DNA of 64,000 bases from Hujiaoplasma nucleasis (GTDB lineage: Bacteria > Bacillota_I > Bacilli_A > Izemoplasmatales > Hujiaoplasmataceae). The notes below the pieces were generated by a model. The model ran no database searches, had not been told where the DNA came from, and saw only the letters and a list, made by a program, of their open reading frames with translations. The stretch lies in contig NZ_CP051151.1 of NCBI RefSeq assembly GCF_013745115.1, positions 992,001 to 1,056,000 of the forward strand, given 5' to 3'. Positions 42,856-51,722 of this stretch are shown here, in pieces. Made by a program: the position numbers and the translations under genes. Every line of letters starts with the position of its first letter. Positions within the stretch are counted from its first letter, which is position 1.

Positions 42856-43121
42856 TTTCCTAATTTTCCTTTCATCAATAATTTTGCTAAACCAATCGTA
42901 GTAATAAAACCTAATAAAGCATAAACTAAAGCAACATCAACAAAAAACTTTTGATTTTGTAAAAGAGCAATCATCACAATAATCGTTGTTACTTTTGTTG
43001 CTATCATATTGATAGCTACCATTCTATCTTCAACGGTTGGTCCTACCACAGCCCTATATAAACCTACAAAAGTTAAAATCACCAATATGATTGTAGCAAT
43101 TAATAAAGCAGTCTCAATCAT
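42852..43121 (-). CDS. mnhF: MrpF/MnhF subunit
   Basis: The 89-aa protein has three helices with the MnhF motif RAVVGPTVEDRMVAINMIATKVTTIIVMIAL and the end DVALVYALLGFITTIGLAKLL. It overlaps mnhE by 8 nt upstream and mnhG by 4 nt downstream. Confidence 0.94.
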   Translation of the reverse strand: MIETALLIATIILVILTFVGLYRAVVGPTVEDRMVAINMIATKVTTIIVMIALLQNQKFFVDVALVYALLGFITTIGLAKLLMKGKLGK

Positions 43122-43614
43122 GATTCTTCACCCCTTCTAAGTCTAAAAAGGCTTTTTCTAAACTAGACCCTTCTAAGTCTCTTACATATTTTTTTAATAA
43201 ACCATGAACTACTATTTCATCTTTGTTCATATCAACTGTTAAAGTACCAGGTGTTAAAGTAATCGCATTAGCATATAGACTTTGGTTTAATTCTTTCTTC
43301 AGCTTTTGCTTGATGGTAACGAATCCAGGATCAATAGGCATTTTTTTACTTAATACAATTTTAGCAACATGAATATTAGATAAAATAATATTATAAATCA
43401 AAATAAAAATCAGAACAAAAAAACGAATAATTGTTCTGATTGTAAGTTTTGTTATTGCCTGCTGATTAAAGACTAAATCATAGTTAAAAAAAACCACCAT
43501 TAAAGACGCAAGAAGACCAATAATAGCGACCTCTAAAGAAAATTCAAAGGATAAAATAAACCAAAAAACAAAGAGTAAAACAAATAAAACAAAAGCCCCA
43601 TACCTTTTCTTCAA
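43114..43614 (-). CDS. mnhE: MrpE/MnhE subunit
   Basis: The 166-aa protein has N-terminal helices and the MnhE cytosolic domain: SNIHVAKIVLSKKMPIDPGFVTIKQKLKKE, ANAITLTPGTLTVDMNKDEIVVHGL. It is the first gene of the ten-gene operon. The start is a TTG at 43614 with AGGAAGG about 11 nt upstream and no better ATG. The order E-F-G-MbhD-MbhE-B-C-D differs from the classical ABCDEFG order. Confidence 0.92.
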   Translation of the reverse strand: MKKRYGAFVLFVLLFVFWFILSFEFSLEVAIIGLLASLMVVFFNYDLVFNQQAITKLTIRTIIRFFVLIFILIYNIILSNIHVAKIVLSKKMPIDPGFVTIKQKLKKELNQSLYANAITLTPGTLTVDMNKDEIVVHGLLKKYVRDLEGSSLEKAFLDLEGVKNHD

Positions 43615-43646
43615 AATATCAACGCCCTTCCTAGTTGTTTATATTA

Positions 43647-43676
43647 AGTATATCTAAAAATAACCCTAAGTGTCAA
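43647..43676 (-). promoter_or_regulatory. Promoter of the Mrp/Mbh-like operon
   Basis: On the minus strand TTGACA, an 18-nt spacer and TATACT lie about 35 nt before the TTG start of mnhE. Confidence 0.75.
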
Positions 43677-43689
43677 GGTAAATCCATGT

Positions 43690-44877
43690 TTATTGGTTAA
43701 TCATTTGTATAACATTTAAGAAATCTTGATGATCAAAAATTTTAGGGACAGGATACAGTGGATTTGCTTCTTTATAGGCTTTTTCAACAATTCCTAAGAC
43801 ATCTCCTTCTTTTATTAAACCCTTAAAACTAGAATCTATCATCAATTTATCTTTTAGTGATTCAATTGCTTCTATCACAGAAATAGACTTATCTTGTAAA
43901 GATAAATCGCTATCACCAAATACATCATCATAAATCTTAGCCATCTTTCTATCTATACTATGGTGGTAATATCTTAAAACATAAGGTAATATAACCGCGT
44001 TTGCGTAACCATGACCTAAATGATAATATGCGCTTAATTGATGAGCAATAGCATGAACATTTCCTACATAAGCCCTAGTAAAAGCTACGCCAGCTTGATA
44101 AGCAGCTACTTGCATTTTTCCAAGTGAATCAATATTTCCAGAATAAGCTTTTTCTAAATGATTAAAAATAATTTTTATAGCTGATAAAGCCATTTTCTTG
44201 GTTTTTCTTGTATTCGCTTTACCTAGATATGCTTCTATGGCATGAGTTAAAGCATCCATTCCAGTTTCAGCGATTAGCTTTGGAGGTAAAGACTCAACCA
44301 CACTAAGATCAAGAATAGCATATTTTGGCATTAAAACCGGGTCCATGAGTGCACATTTTTCTTTAGTTCTAGGATTTGATACTACAGCTGCTAGGGTAGC
44401 TTCTGAACCAGTCCCTACAGTCGAAGGTATAGCTATCAACAAAGGAAGTTTTTTAAGAATCTTTAAAGTTCCCCTCATATTTTCTATACTTTTATTTGGT
44501 CTAACAACTCTAGCCCCTAATGCTTTTGCTAAATCTATCACTGAACCACCACCATAAGCAATGATTCCCTGGCATTGATTTTCTTTATATATAGATAAGG
44601 CTTCCTCAATCATAGGAATACTTGGATTGGGTAAAGTATCATTATACAAAGAATAATGAATTGATTCTGCTTTTAAGAGATCAGTGAACGCTTTAAATTT
44701 TGCAGTACCAGATAAATATTGATCACTAACTATCATCACCTTACTTTGGTGAGAGTTTTCCAAAATTTTTATAATATCCTTTAAATCATTAACAACAACA
44801 GGTTCTTTAAAAGAAATAAAAAACGACATCAAATACATTATTTTTTGATAGATCCTAAAAATAAGTTTTTTCATCAT
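43690..44877 (-). CDS. Iron-containing alcohol dehydrogenase family protein
   Basis: The 395-aa enzyme has the NAD-binding GIIAYGGGSVIDLAKALGARV, PLLIAIPSTVGTGSEATLAAVV, and metal ligands in AETGMDALTHAIEAYLGK and HAIAHQLSAYYHLGHGYANAVILPYV (Asp and three His). These are group III, iron-type dehydrogenases acting on alcohols, butanol or 1,3-propanediol-like substrates. The N-terminus has a hydrophobic 15-residue stretch not usual for the family. ATG at 44877 follows AAAGGTGG; a GTG at 44883 is also in frame. It is monocistronic, just before the Mrp promoter region. Confidence 0.88.
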   Translation of the reverse strand: MMKKLIFRIYQKIMYLMSFFISFKEPVVVNDLKDIIKILENSHQSKVMIVSDQYLSGTAKFKAFTDLLKAESIHYSLYNDTLPNPSIPMIEEALSIYKENQCQGIIAYGGGSVIDLAKALGARVVRPNKSIENMRGTLKILKKLPLLIAIPSTVGTGSEATLAAVVSNPRTKEKCALMDPVLMPKYAILDLSVVESLPPKLIAETGMDALTHAIEAYLGKANTRKTKKMALSAIKIIFNHLEKAYSGNIDSLGKMQVAAYQAGVAFTRAYVGNVHAIAHQLSAYYHLGHGYANAVILPYVLRYYHHSIDRKMAKIYDDVFGDSDLSLQDKSISVIEAIESLKDKLMIDSSFKGLIKEGDVLGIVEKAYKEANPLYPVPKIFDHQDFLNVIQMINQ

Positions 44878-44930
44878 AACCACCTTTGTATTTATTATAT
44901 AATAATCCTAGTCAAAATTTAAACGAATTT

Positions 44931-44968
44931 AAAAAACTCACCGCCATTAATGAACTGATGAGTTTTTT
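44931..44968 (-). terminator. Terminator after the MMPL transporter
   Basis: AAAAAACTCA and TGAGTTTTTT form a 10-bp stem with an 18-nt loop. A T run follows on the minus strand. It lies about 120 nt downstream of the MMPL stop; the rest of 44878-45089 shows no gene. Confidence 0.65.
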
Positions 44969-45089
44969 ACTATTCAATGAAAATTCAATGATATCAAGAT
45001 TGAGTCTATCTATAATAACTTCTTGATAGAAAAAAATTATCTTAATGCGCTTTAATCTTCCTTCAACTTAGCTTAAGTAATAATTATTT

Positions 45090-47129
45090 TCAGCCTTTAT
45101 TAGTATTTATAATGATTGAATCTAAAAGATATAATAAAATTGGCAAAAACAATAGAACAAAGCCTAAACTTAATAAGGCTCCCCTACCAATTAATAAACC
45201 AATATCACTAACTACCTCAATATGAGAAAACAACATTTCGGTAAAACCTGCAGATGCTAAAACAATACCTGAAATCATGATTGGAATACTTGTTTTTCTT
45301 AAAGCCATAGCCATTGATTCACCTTTGTTCATATTTTGTCTATTTTCCATATATCGACTTGCATAAAGAACTGCATAATCAATCGTGGCGCCTAACTGTA
45401 AGGACATGACCACCAAATATCCAATGTATATAACCTGACGATCATTCATAACCAACAGGGACATATTAAACCATATAGCGGCTTCTATAACCAATATCAG
45501 TATAAAAGGTATCCATAACTTTCTAAATATTAGGAATAATACTATACCAATTAAAATAACACTGACCAACATGACAATAGGTGTATCAGCTAAAACAGTA
45601 TCTTTGATTTCACCTGTAGAAGAAATCAAACCTAAAATATAATACTCATCATAATTTAAATCAACTTGCTTGTTAACATAATCATTAAAAACAAACATTG
45701 AATCATTCTCTTCTAAAATATCCGTCCACAAAGTTATCCTTGTAAAAGAATTTTGAACATACTGATATTTTATAGGCTCAGGTATCATATTTTCAGGAGT
45801 CATAGGATCAATCACTGTATATAAAGCGTCAATTTTTTCTACATGATCATTTTCACTTAAAGCCGCAATTAATGCTAGCTCTTGTTCCTTGCTTGAATCC
45901 TTAAGCAATATAGTAAGACTTTGATACTCAGGAAAATATTCTCTAATTTCATTCTTATCTTTACTTACCAAAGATTCTTGTCCTGCATAAGAACTTGAGC
46001 CATATAAAAAATCTGTTTTTGATTGAAAAATTAAACCAAAACTTAGAAGTACAAGAAACAAAAAAAGAAAAATATATCTAAATCTAATTAAATACTTACT
46101 AAATCCACCCAAATGAAACATCAAATGTCTATGTCTAAAGCGATCTATTAAAGAATTAAAAACTACAATGATGGCAGGCAAAATAATAATGACTGATAAG
46201 TAACTTAAGAAAATACCCTTCGATAACACCAAACCTATATCCAAGCCAATTCTATATCTCATCATCAATAAAGCTAAAAATCCAACCATGGTTGTGACAG
46301 CTGAAGCTGTTATGACTGGTAATGATTTCTTAAATGCCTTATTCACAGCCTCTAAAACTTCATATCCTTCGTCTCTTAGTTCATAATACCTATGGATAAA
46401 AAACAATGAATAATCCAATGAAATAGCCAGTTGCAAGGCAGAAGCAATCGTTAAAGTAATGAATGATATATTTGGCAATAAAGCATTGGTTCCTAGATTT
46501 ACAATAACTCCTATCCCCAAAACAAACAAAACAATCAAAGGCTCTAACCAAGACTTAGAAGCAAAGAGAAGAATGACAAAACAAATAGGTAATATAATCA
46601 AAATAATTTTATAGACCTCTGCTTGAGCAATACTTCTTGACTCAATATTATTTAAAGCTTCTCCTCTCATATAAATGTCTTCATCTACCAATAATTGTCT
46701 AATTTCTATAATCGAGTCTTCCACATCTAAGTGATAAGCATCTTCAATAAAAACTAATGTCATTAAAGCATTATCTCCTTGATAAAAATTATTCTTAATC
46801 AAGGGGTCTATATCTTCATGATTTACTATATCCCCATAATTATCTAACCATACAACATCCAACACCCCTTCAACAGAAAGAACATCTTCTTTAATCTCAT
46901 AAGCTTCACCAATAGATACATCTTTAATCATCAACTCAATGCTTGCATGGTTACCAAAAGTATCCTCAAGAACCAATAAGCCTTTTCTTGTTTCAGAATC
47001 TTTAGGTAAATATTCAGTCATATCATAATTGGTTTTTATTTGAAATGATAAAATCACAGATACAATTAAAATGACAAAGGTCAAGACCAAAATATACCAT
47101 CTTGCATTATTCTTAATTAAAATTTTCAA
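45090..47129 (-). CDS. MMPL/RND-family exporter
   Basis: The 679-aa protein has two homologous halves, each with one helix, an extracytoplasmic domain and a five-helix bundle: SLDYSLFFIHRYYELRDEGYEVLEAVNKAF in the first, ATIDYAVLYASRYMENRQNMNKGESMAMAL in the second. The Asp-Tyr pairs are the proton-relay positions of RND/MMPL proteins. KTNYDMTEYLPKDSETRKG after the first helix is typical of the YdfJ/hydrophobe exporter group. I favour a TTG start at 47129 because GAGG lies 8 nt upstream; GTG at 47138 overlaps that site. It is divergent from a TetR regulator, which likely represses it. Confidence 0.88.
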   Translation of the reverse strand: MKILIKNNARWYILVLTFVILIVSVILSFQIKTNYDMTEYLPKDSETRKGLLVLEDTFGNHASIELMIKDVSIGEAYEIKEDVLSVEGVLDVVWLDNYGDIVNHEDIDPLIKNNFYQGDNALMTLVFIEDAYHLDVEDSIIEIRQLLVDEDIYMRGEALNNIESRSIAQAEVYKIILIILPICFVILLFASKSWLEPLIVLFVLGIGVIVNLGTNALLPNISFITLTIASALQLAISLDYSLFFIHRYYELRDEGYEVLEAVNKAFKKSLPVITASAVTTMVGFLALLMMRYRIGLDIGLVLSKGIFLSYLSVIIILPAIIVVFNSLIDRFRHRHLMFHLGGFSKYLIRFRYIFLFLFLVLLSFGLIFQSKTDFLYGSSSYAGQESLVSKDKNEIREYFPEYQSLTILLKDSSKEQELALIAALSENDHVEKIDALYTVIDPMTPENMIPEPIKYQYVQNSFTRITLWTDILEENDSMFVFNDYVNKQVDLNYDEYYILGLISSTGEIKDTVLADTPIVMLVSVILIGIVLFLIFRKLWIPFILILVIEAAIWFNMSLLVMNDRQVIYIGYLVVMSLQLGATIDYAVLYASRYMENRQNMNKGESMAMALRKTSIPIMISGIVLASAGFTEMLFSHIEVVSDIGLLIGRGALLSLGFVLLFLPILLYLLDSIIINTNKG

Positions 47130-47142
47130 TTTAAACACCTCT

Positions 47143-47243
47143 TTTAAATATAAATTTAAAATATCTATTTAAATCATATATTTAAAAGCTTATAATAACA
47201 ATATAAACCACGATTGAAACGTGATTTTAAAAGCAATTTAAAA
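47143..47243. promoter_or_regulatory. Three TTTAAA dyads between exporter and TetR gene
   Basis: TTTAAAT-N4-ATTTAAA (47143-47160), TTTAAAT-N5-ATTTAAA (47168-47186) and TTTTAAA-N5-TTTAAAA (47225-47243) share nearly the same symmetry. They are spaced through the divergent gap and are the likely operators of the adjacent TetR regulator. Confidence 0.6.
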
Positions 47244-47260
47244 TAGAATTGGAGGATATC

Positions 47261-47857
47261 ATGCAAAAAAACTTAGATATTAAAGAGAAAATAACCCAAC
47301 AAGCAAAATATTTGCTTAAAACCCAAGGAGCTTTCACAATCAAAGAAATTGCTGATGCATGTTTTATTAATATAGCGGCTGTTAATTATCATTTTGGTTC
47401 TAAAGAAAATTTATTAAATATTGTTTTACAAGAAATTATAGATGAACTAAAATCACTCCTTACACATGCTATTGACGACTTACCAAAAGATTCAAACAAT
47501 GAAAACACCATGGAATTTATATTAAATCTAACTTACTCTTTCGCTATTGAGAACATAGGCATCATCAACTACTTATTCTTGCAAAATGAATATCAAGGAG
47601 AAAATTCTCACATTCTAATCAAAGAATTCTTTAGTGATTCACCTTTTACTAGAGACATCTATAAAAAAATAGCTGAATCGACAAATACTCAAGATATTGA
47701 AACTTTAAGAGTGAAATATCTAGTCTTATTTTCAAGTTTCGCAATCCCTCTATTTATTCAAATTTTAGGAACCAAAAATAAAACGGATATATTATCTCTA
47801 AAAACACCAAGTTTTAGAAAAAAATATATCCATGAGTTAATTAAAATTCTTTATTAA
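47261..47857 (+). CDS. TetR-family transcriptional regulator
   Basis: The 198-aa protein has an N-terminal TetR helix-turn-helix (KITQQAKYLLKTQGAFTIKEIADACFINIAAVNYHFGSKENLLNIVLQEI, about 9-60) and a helical ligand-binding C-terminus. The ATG at 47261 follows GGAGG at five nt; the longer frame begins at a TTG inside that site. It is divergent from the MMPL exporter and likely controls it. Its stop overlaps the convergent yaaA gene by 4 nt. Confidence 0.9.
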   Translation: MQKNLDIKEKITQQAKYLLKTQGAFTIKEIADACFINIAAVNYHFGSKENLLNIVLQEIIDELKSLLTHAIDDLPKDSNNENTMEFILNLTYSFAIENIGIINYLFLQNEYQGENSHILIKEFFSDSPFTRDIYKKIAESTNTQDIETLRVKYLVLFSSFAIPLFIQILGTKNKTDILSLKTPSFRKKYIHELIKILY

Positions 47858-48576
47858 TTTTTAATATAAACGAAATTTTGATCTTTAGAATATTCGATAG
47901 AATAATGATAGCCATCAATGGTAATTGTTTTTATCGTCTCAATATCTTTAATTTGCCTTTTAATCATTTCATTTAAGAACTGACCTCTCGCTTTTTTGGC
48001 GTAATAAGAAAGGCTCCTTAATTTTCCATCATCTTTTCTCTGATAAAACTCAATATTAATCATTTTATCTTTATGATTTTTTATCATTTTAGAAAACTCA
48101 TTCGAGGCTAAATTGATAATCCATTCTTGATCATTAAAATATTGTTCAATGGTCTTTTGCCAAAATTTATATAAATTAATATTATTAGGTTTCATGGTCA
48201 TATCTAAGCGATATGGCCATATTTTTATATTCGGAGATAAAAGCCCATACATAGCTGATAAGATAAGCAAATTATTGTTCATATAATCCATTTGATTTTG
48301 ATTGTAAGTCGATAATTCTAATTGTTCAAAAACTAGTCCAGAATACAAAGAAATAGACGTATACCGAGGATTATTTTCCCTAAAATTATGATACATTTGG
48401 TAAACTTCATCTGTTAGTTTTGAACTGGTTTTCATTATTTTTTTGATTTCTAATTTATTTAAATTTTTAAGTATTGATAACAATTGTAAAGACTTATCCC
48501 TATCAATTAATTTATCTTGACCATGACTTAGTCCACTTTCATTTTGCGTTTTGCTAGGAGAAATTATAATTTTCAT
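47854..48576 (-). CDS. yaaA: YaaA-family (DUF328) peroxide-stress protein
   Basis: The 240-aa protein follows the YaaA/UPF0246 pattern: MKIIISPSKTQ at the start, AMYGLLSPNIKIWPYRLDM in the middle, INLASNEFSKMI, and SYYAKKARGQFLNEMI. E. coli YaaA binds DNA and limits free iron during peroxide stress. The C-terminus (TITIDGYHYSIEYSKDQNFVYIK) is typical. It is preceded by AGGATAC before the ATG and lies downstream of the LTA-synthase-like gene in the same direction, separated by a hairpin. Confidence 0.9.
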   Translation of the reverse strand: MKIIISPSKTQNESGLSHGQDKLIDRDKSLQLLSILKNLNKLEIKKIMKTSSKLTDEVYQMYHNFRENNPRYTSISLYSGLVFEQLELSTYNQNQMDYMNNNLLILSAMYGLLSPNIKIWPYRLDMTMKPNNINLYKFWQKTIEQYFNDQEWIINLASNEFSKMIKNHKDKMINIEFYQRKDDGKLRSLSYYAKKARGQFLNEMIKRQIKDIETIKTITIDGYHYSIEYSKDQNFVYIKN

Positions 48577-48596
48577 AAGTATCCTTTCTAAGAATA

Positions 48597-48619
48597 AAGC
48601 GATATCTAAGATATCGCTT
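48597..48619 (-). terminator. Hairpin after the LTA-synthase-like gene
   Basis: Exact arms AAGCGATATC / GATATCGCTT (10 bp, 3-nt loop) overlap the stop of the upstream gene. The T run on the minus strand is short, so termination is plausible but not strong. Confidence 0.5.
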
Positions 48620-50579
48620 AATCTAAATCTAATTGATCTTGAAGCCAGAAATAATCAATCTCCAATATGGACTCATTGATTAATTGCCTATATAAGTACT
48701 CACCATATAAGGCTTCAGCGTCTGCTAAAGTAATTTCTGAAGTTTCATCATATATGATATATTCTTCATTTTCAGAATCAAAGAAAAAATCATCTGTTAA
48801 AATACTACCATTTGAAAAATATACAGCCCTTCTTTGATTGCTAAAAATATCTTTCCCAAAAATTAATTCATATTCTACTTCTAAATCAAATAAATTAGCC
48901 AGTGTTGGCATAATATCGATAGAAGCAAAAACTTGGTCAAACTCTTTATAATATAAGTCAGAATGATAAATCATCATCGGAACCCTTTGAAATCTTAAGT
49001 CACCTAAAATAGAAGATTCATCAGATTTTGATTCATCATACAAAGCGATTTCTTCACGATCAATTCCATAAGCATAATGGTCCCCAAATAACATAATCAC
49101 AGTATCTTCTAAAAGACCTTGGTTTTCTAGAGTATCCATTAAATAACCCACTGCTAGGTCTAGTTCATAATTAGCTGCGTGATAGTATAAGAACTCATTA
49201 TTCTCTGGTAACTGCATTTCTTCTTGTTCAAAAATATCCTTAATAATATCTAAATTCTTTTTAGCAATAGGATTGCTAGAGTCATAATCTAAGTGTCCCG
49301 AAACAGTTAGAATATATGAAAAGAACGGTTGAGGTTTCTCTAATAAAATATCTAATGATTTTTCCATTAACTCTAAATCACTTTGCCATATGTGATTAGT
49401 AATAACACCTTTAGGTTCCGGCAACATACCGAAATCAACAGCCCCATAATATTCATCATATCCTAAGGTTTTAGGATGGAATACAGACCTTGGATAAAAA
49501 TAATCAGTATAATTATGGAATGAATATGTTCCATAAGATCTGCCACTTTCTAAAACTTTATTAGAAAAAATCCTAGGCAATGTGTAAGGAAAATAATTGT
49601 CTTGATAAGCTTCCATGGTTAAAGGTGAATTTCTACTGGTATAAAAGCCCGTTTGAGACATAAATTCAGTATCTGCAGTATTCCGATAATATAAAGGCGA
49701 ATAGAAATTAGTGAAATTCCAACTGTTCTGTTGCATAGCATATATATTCGGTGTTAAAGCAGGGTCAATAGCAAAAGTATCAAATGACTCAGCCATTATT
49801 AAAATTAAATTCTTACCTTCAAAATAACCTTCATAGAATGGATTTTCAATACGATCTATTCTTTCTTCTCCATAAGAATGTATTTCTTCATAGATGGATA
49901 ATTCATCTGGTTCTTCTTTAAATTTATTCATTATATCTCTTTGGAAATAAGTTATCATACCAAATTTATTGATGGTTTGGTAAGCACTTGGAACTTTATC
50001 ATAAAAATCATAATCAGCATATATATATTCAGATTTACTATAGTTCTCAGGTTTTTTAGGTAGTGTATGAACCACAGTTGTAAATAAAAGCACCGCTACA
50101 ACCAATACTTGTAAAAATTCAAATGTTGATTCATAAAAGAAATATTTTTTAGGGATTTCAACTTTCTTATACTTTATAGCAAAATAAGTAACCAAAGCAA
50201 TGGGTACTAAATACATGATATGAACATAAGTTAAATTCTTAAATATCCTCGATGTAAAAGCAGTCGCTTTATGGGCATCTCCAGCGATATCAAAAGAGAA
50301 GAAAGAACTTAAAATTCGGTAATATATATCTTGAGAAAAATATAAAAGAGTAATTAAAATAATAGAGACTAATATAAAAGTCTTAAATATCTTTCTTGGT
50401 AAAAGTCTTACAAAAAGAAAAGCAAAAAAACTATAAGATGCCGTAAAAGCTATCACCTGAAATATATATTCACTTTTTAAACTTGTCACAGATAATTTAA
50501 TGGTCATTTCTAAATATGCTAAAAAAATAAAAATCATCAAATAAAGGACAATTGAACATTTACGTTTTGTTTTTTTCAT
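48618..50579 (-). CDS. LTA-synthase-like membrane sulfatase/phosphoglycerol transferase
   Basis: The 653-aa protein has about five N-terminal helices and an extracellular alkaline-phosphatase-fold domain. Motifs are NLILIMAESFDTFAID (metal Glu), the nucleophile region YYRNTADTEFMSQTGFYTS, HNYTDYFYPRS, ILTVSGHLDY and IMLFGDHYAYG (metal Asp/His). LtaS enzymes polymerise glycerol phosphate from phosphatidylglycerol; related enzymes modify glycans or lipids. Identity as a true LTA synthase is inference. AAGGGGTGTTG precedes the ATG. It is monocistronic or co-transcribed with yaaA. Confidence 0.87.
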   Translation of the reverse strand: MKKTKRKCSIVLYLMIFIFLAYLEMTIKLSVTSLKSEYIFQVIAFTASYSFFAFLFVRLLPRKIFKTFILVSIILITLLYFSQDIYYRILSSFFSFDIAGDAHKATAFTSRIFKNLTYVHIMYLVPIALVTYFAIKYKKVEIPKKYFFYESTFEFLQVLVVAVLLFTTVVHTLPKKPENYSKSEYIYADYDFYDKVPSAYQTINKFGMITYFQRDIMNKFKEEPDELSIYEEIHSYGEERIDRIENPFYEGYFEGKNLILIMAESFDTFAIDPALTPNIYAMQQNSWNFTNFYSPLYYRNTADTEFMSQTGFYTSRNSPLTMEAYQDNYFPYTLPRIFSNKVLESGRSYGTYSFHNYTDYFYPRSVFHPKTLGYDEYYGAVDFGMLPEPKGVITNHIWQSDLELMEKSLDILLEKPQPFFSYILTVSGHLDYDSSNPIAKKNLDIIKDIFEQEEMQLPENNEFLYYHAANYELDLAVGYLMDTLENQGLLEDTVIMLFGDHYAYGIDREEIALYDESKSDESSILGDLRFQRVPMMIYHSDLYYKEFDQVFASIDIMPTLANLFDLEVEYELIFGKDIFSNQRRAVYFSNGSILTDDFFFDSENEEYIIYDETSEITLADAEALYGEYLYRQLINESILEIDYFWLQDQLDLD

Positions 50580-50670
50580 ACAACACCCCTTGACTTATCA
50601 TATTATACCAAAAAGCAAGTGAAAATTCATCTAAAAAAATAGAAGATATTGAAAATAATACTTATAAAGA

Positions 50671-50695
50671 ATGAGTTAGCAAAAAGCTAACTCAT
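50671..50695 (-). terminator. Hairpin after the HD-GYP coding half
   Basis: Exact 10-bp arms ATGAGTTAGC / GCTAACTCAT with a 5-nt loop overlap the stop codon. The minus-strand T-rich tail is modest. Confidence 0.6.
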
Positions 50696-51658
50696 GTCAC
50701 TATCAAAATCAAATCCTAAAACTTCTTCTACAAAAATTCTAGCAATCAAAGGATCAAACTGAGAACCCGAACACCTTATTATTTCTCTAACAGCATCTTC
50801 TTGACTCATAGCTTTTCGATAGACACGATCTGAAGTCATTGCTTCATAAGCATCCGCTATAGCTATTATTCTAGAAAACAAAGGTATTTCTTCTTTTGAT
50901 AATCCTCTTGGGTAACCTAGACCATTCCAATGTTCATGGTGTGTTAAGGCATATTCTGCTAAATTTGAGTACTTATCTGCAGCACGTAATATATTATAGC
51001 CATTTTCAGTATGTGTTTTAATGATTTCATAATCCTCTTTACTTAAAAAGCTTTTTTTATGCAAAATATGATCAGGAATTGAAATTTTACCTATGTCATG
51101 AAATAAACCTGCAATTTCTAATTCATTCAAATCATCAGTTTTAATATTCAGTTTTTGGCCAATAAGTCGGCAATAATGACTCACTCTGTCCGAATGAATT
51201 TTTTCTTCTTCAAATTTGTCAGTCAAAGTTTTTAAAATGGCTTTAATTGAGTTGTTTCTAATTGATTTACCTTCTGTCAACTTATTACGATACATTTGAT
51301 TTTCAGCATTTTTCATTATCTCTTCAAAAGTTCTTACTTCATCAAGCTTAACTTCGTAGCCGACAGCTACAGATAATGGTATATTTTCGACAAACACCTG
51401 AGATAATTTTCTACCAATATTATCTTTAATCTTATCTAAGATAAGAACTTGAGTGTTCTTAAAAATAATCGCAAATTCATCGCCGCCTATTCGACAAACA
51501 ATATCCTCTTTTTGTGTTTCTTCATTTAGAACTCTAGCAACCTCTTTTAAAGCTATATCACCTTTATCATGACCATAAGCATCATTTAGGATTTTCAATC
51601 CATTCAAATCGACCATCATAAGACCCAAAGGATAATAATTAGGGTGATCAAACTTCAT
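50687..51658 (-). CDS. GGDEF + HD-GYP half of the split gene
   Basis: The 323-aa frame contains most of a GGDEF domain (LMMVDLNGLKILNDAYGHDKGD, RIGGDEFAIIF at about 58-68) and a full HD-GYP domain (about 160-320): HCRLIG... region, FHDIGKISIPDHIL, HHEHWNGLGYPRGL and ADAYEAMTSDR. It could make c-di-GMP and degrade it. As annotated it lacks the first GGDEF helix, which lies just upstream in the same frame without a start, so the ATG used here is probably not the natural one. RNA-level correction or a sequencing error would restore the fusion to the PAS half. Confidence 0.75.
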   Translation of the reverse strand: MKFDHPNYYPLGLMMVDLNGLKILNDAYGHDKGDIALKEVARVLNEETQKEDIVCRIGGDEFAIIFKNTQVLILDKIKDNIGRKLSQVFVENIPLSVAVGYEVKLDEVRTFEEIMKNAENQMYRNKLTEGKSIRNNSIKAILKTLTDKFEEEKIHSDRVSHYCRLIGQKLNIKTDDLNELEIAGLFHDIGKISIPDHILHKKSFLSKEDYEIIKTHTENGYNILRAADKYSNLAEYALTHHEHWNGLGYPRGLSKEEIPLFSRIIAIADAYEAMTSDRVYRKAMSQEDAVREIIRCSGSQFDPLIARIFVEEVLGFDFDSDMS

Positions 51659-51722
51659 AAAGGCTTCAACAAAATATCGGCGATTATAAATACCTGTTAA
51701 AAAATCATGAATACTTATGTAC

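Noticed and set aside
35469-43614. Complex I or membrane-bound hydrogenase
   Set aside because: No quinone, NADH, Fe-S or NiFe subunits are present; MnhE, MnhF and MnhG identify an Mrp-type complex.
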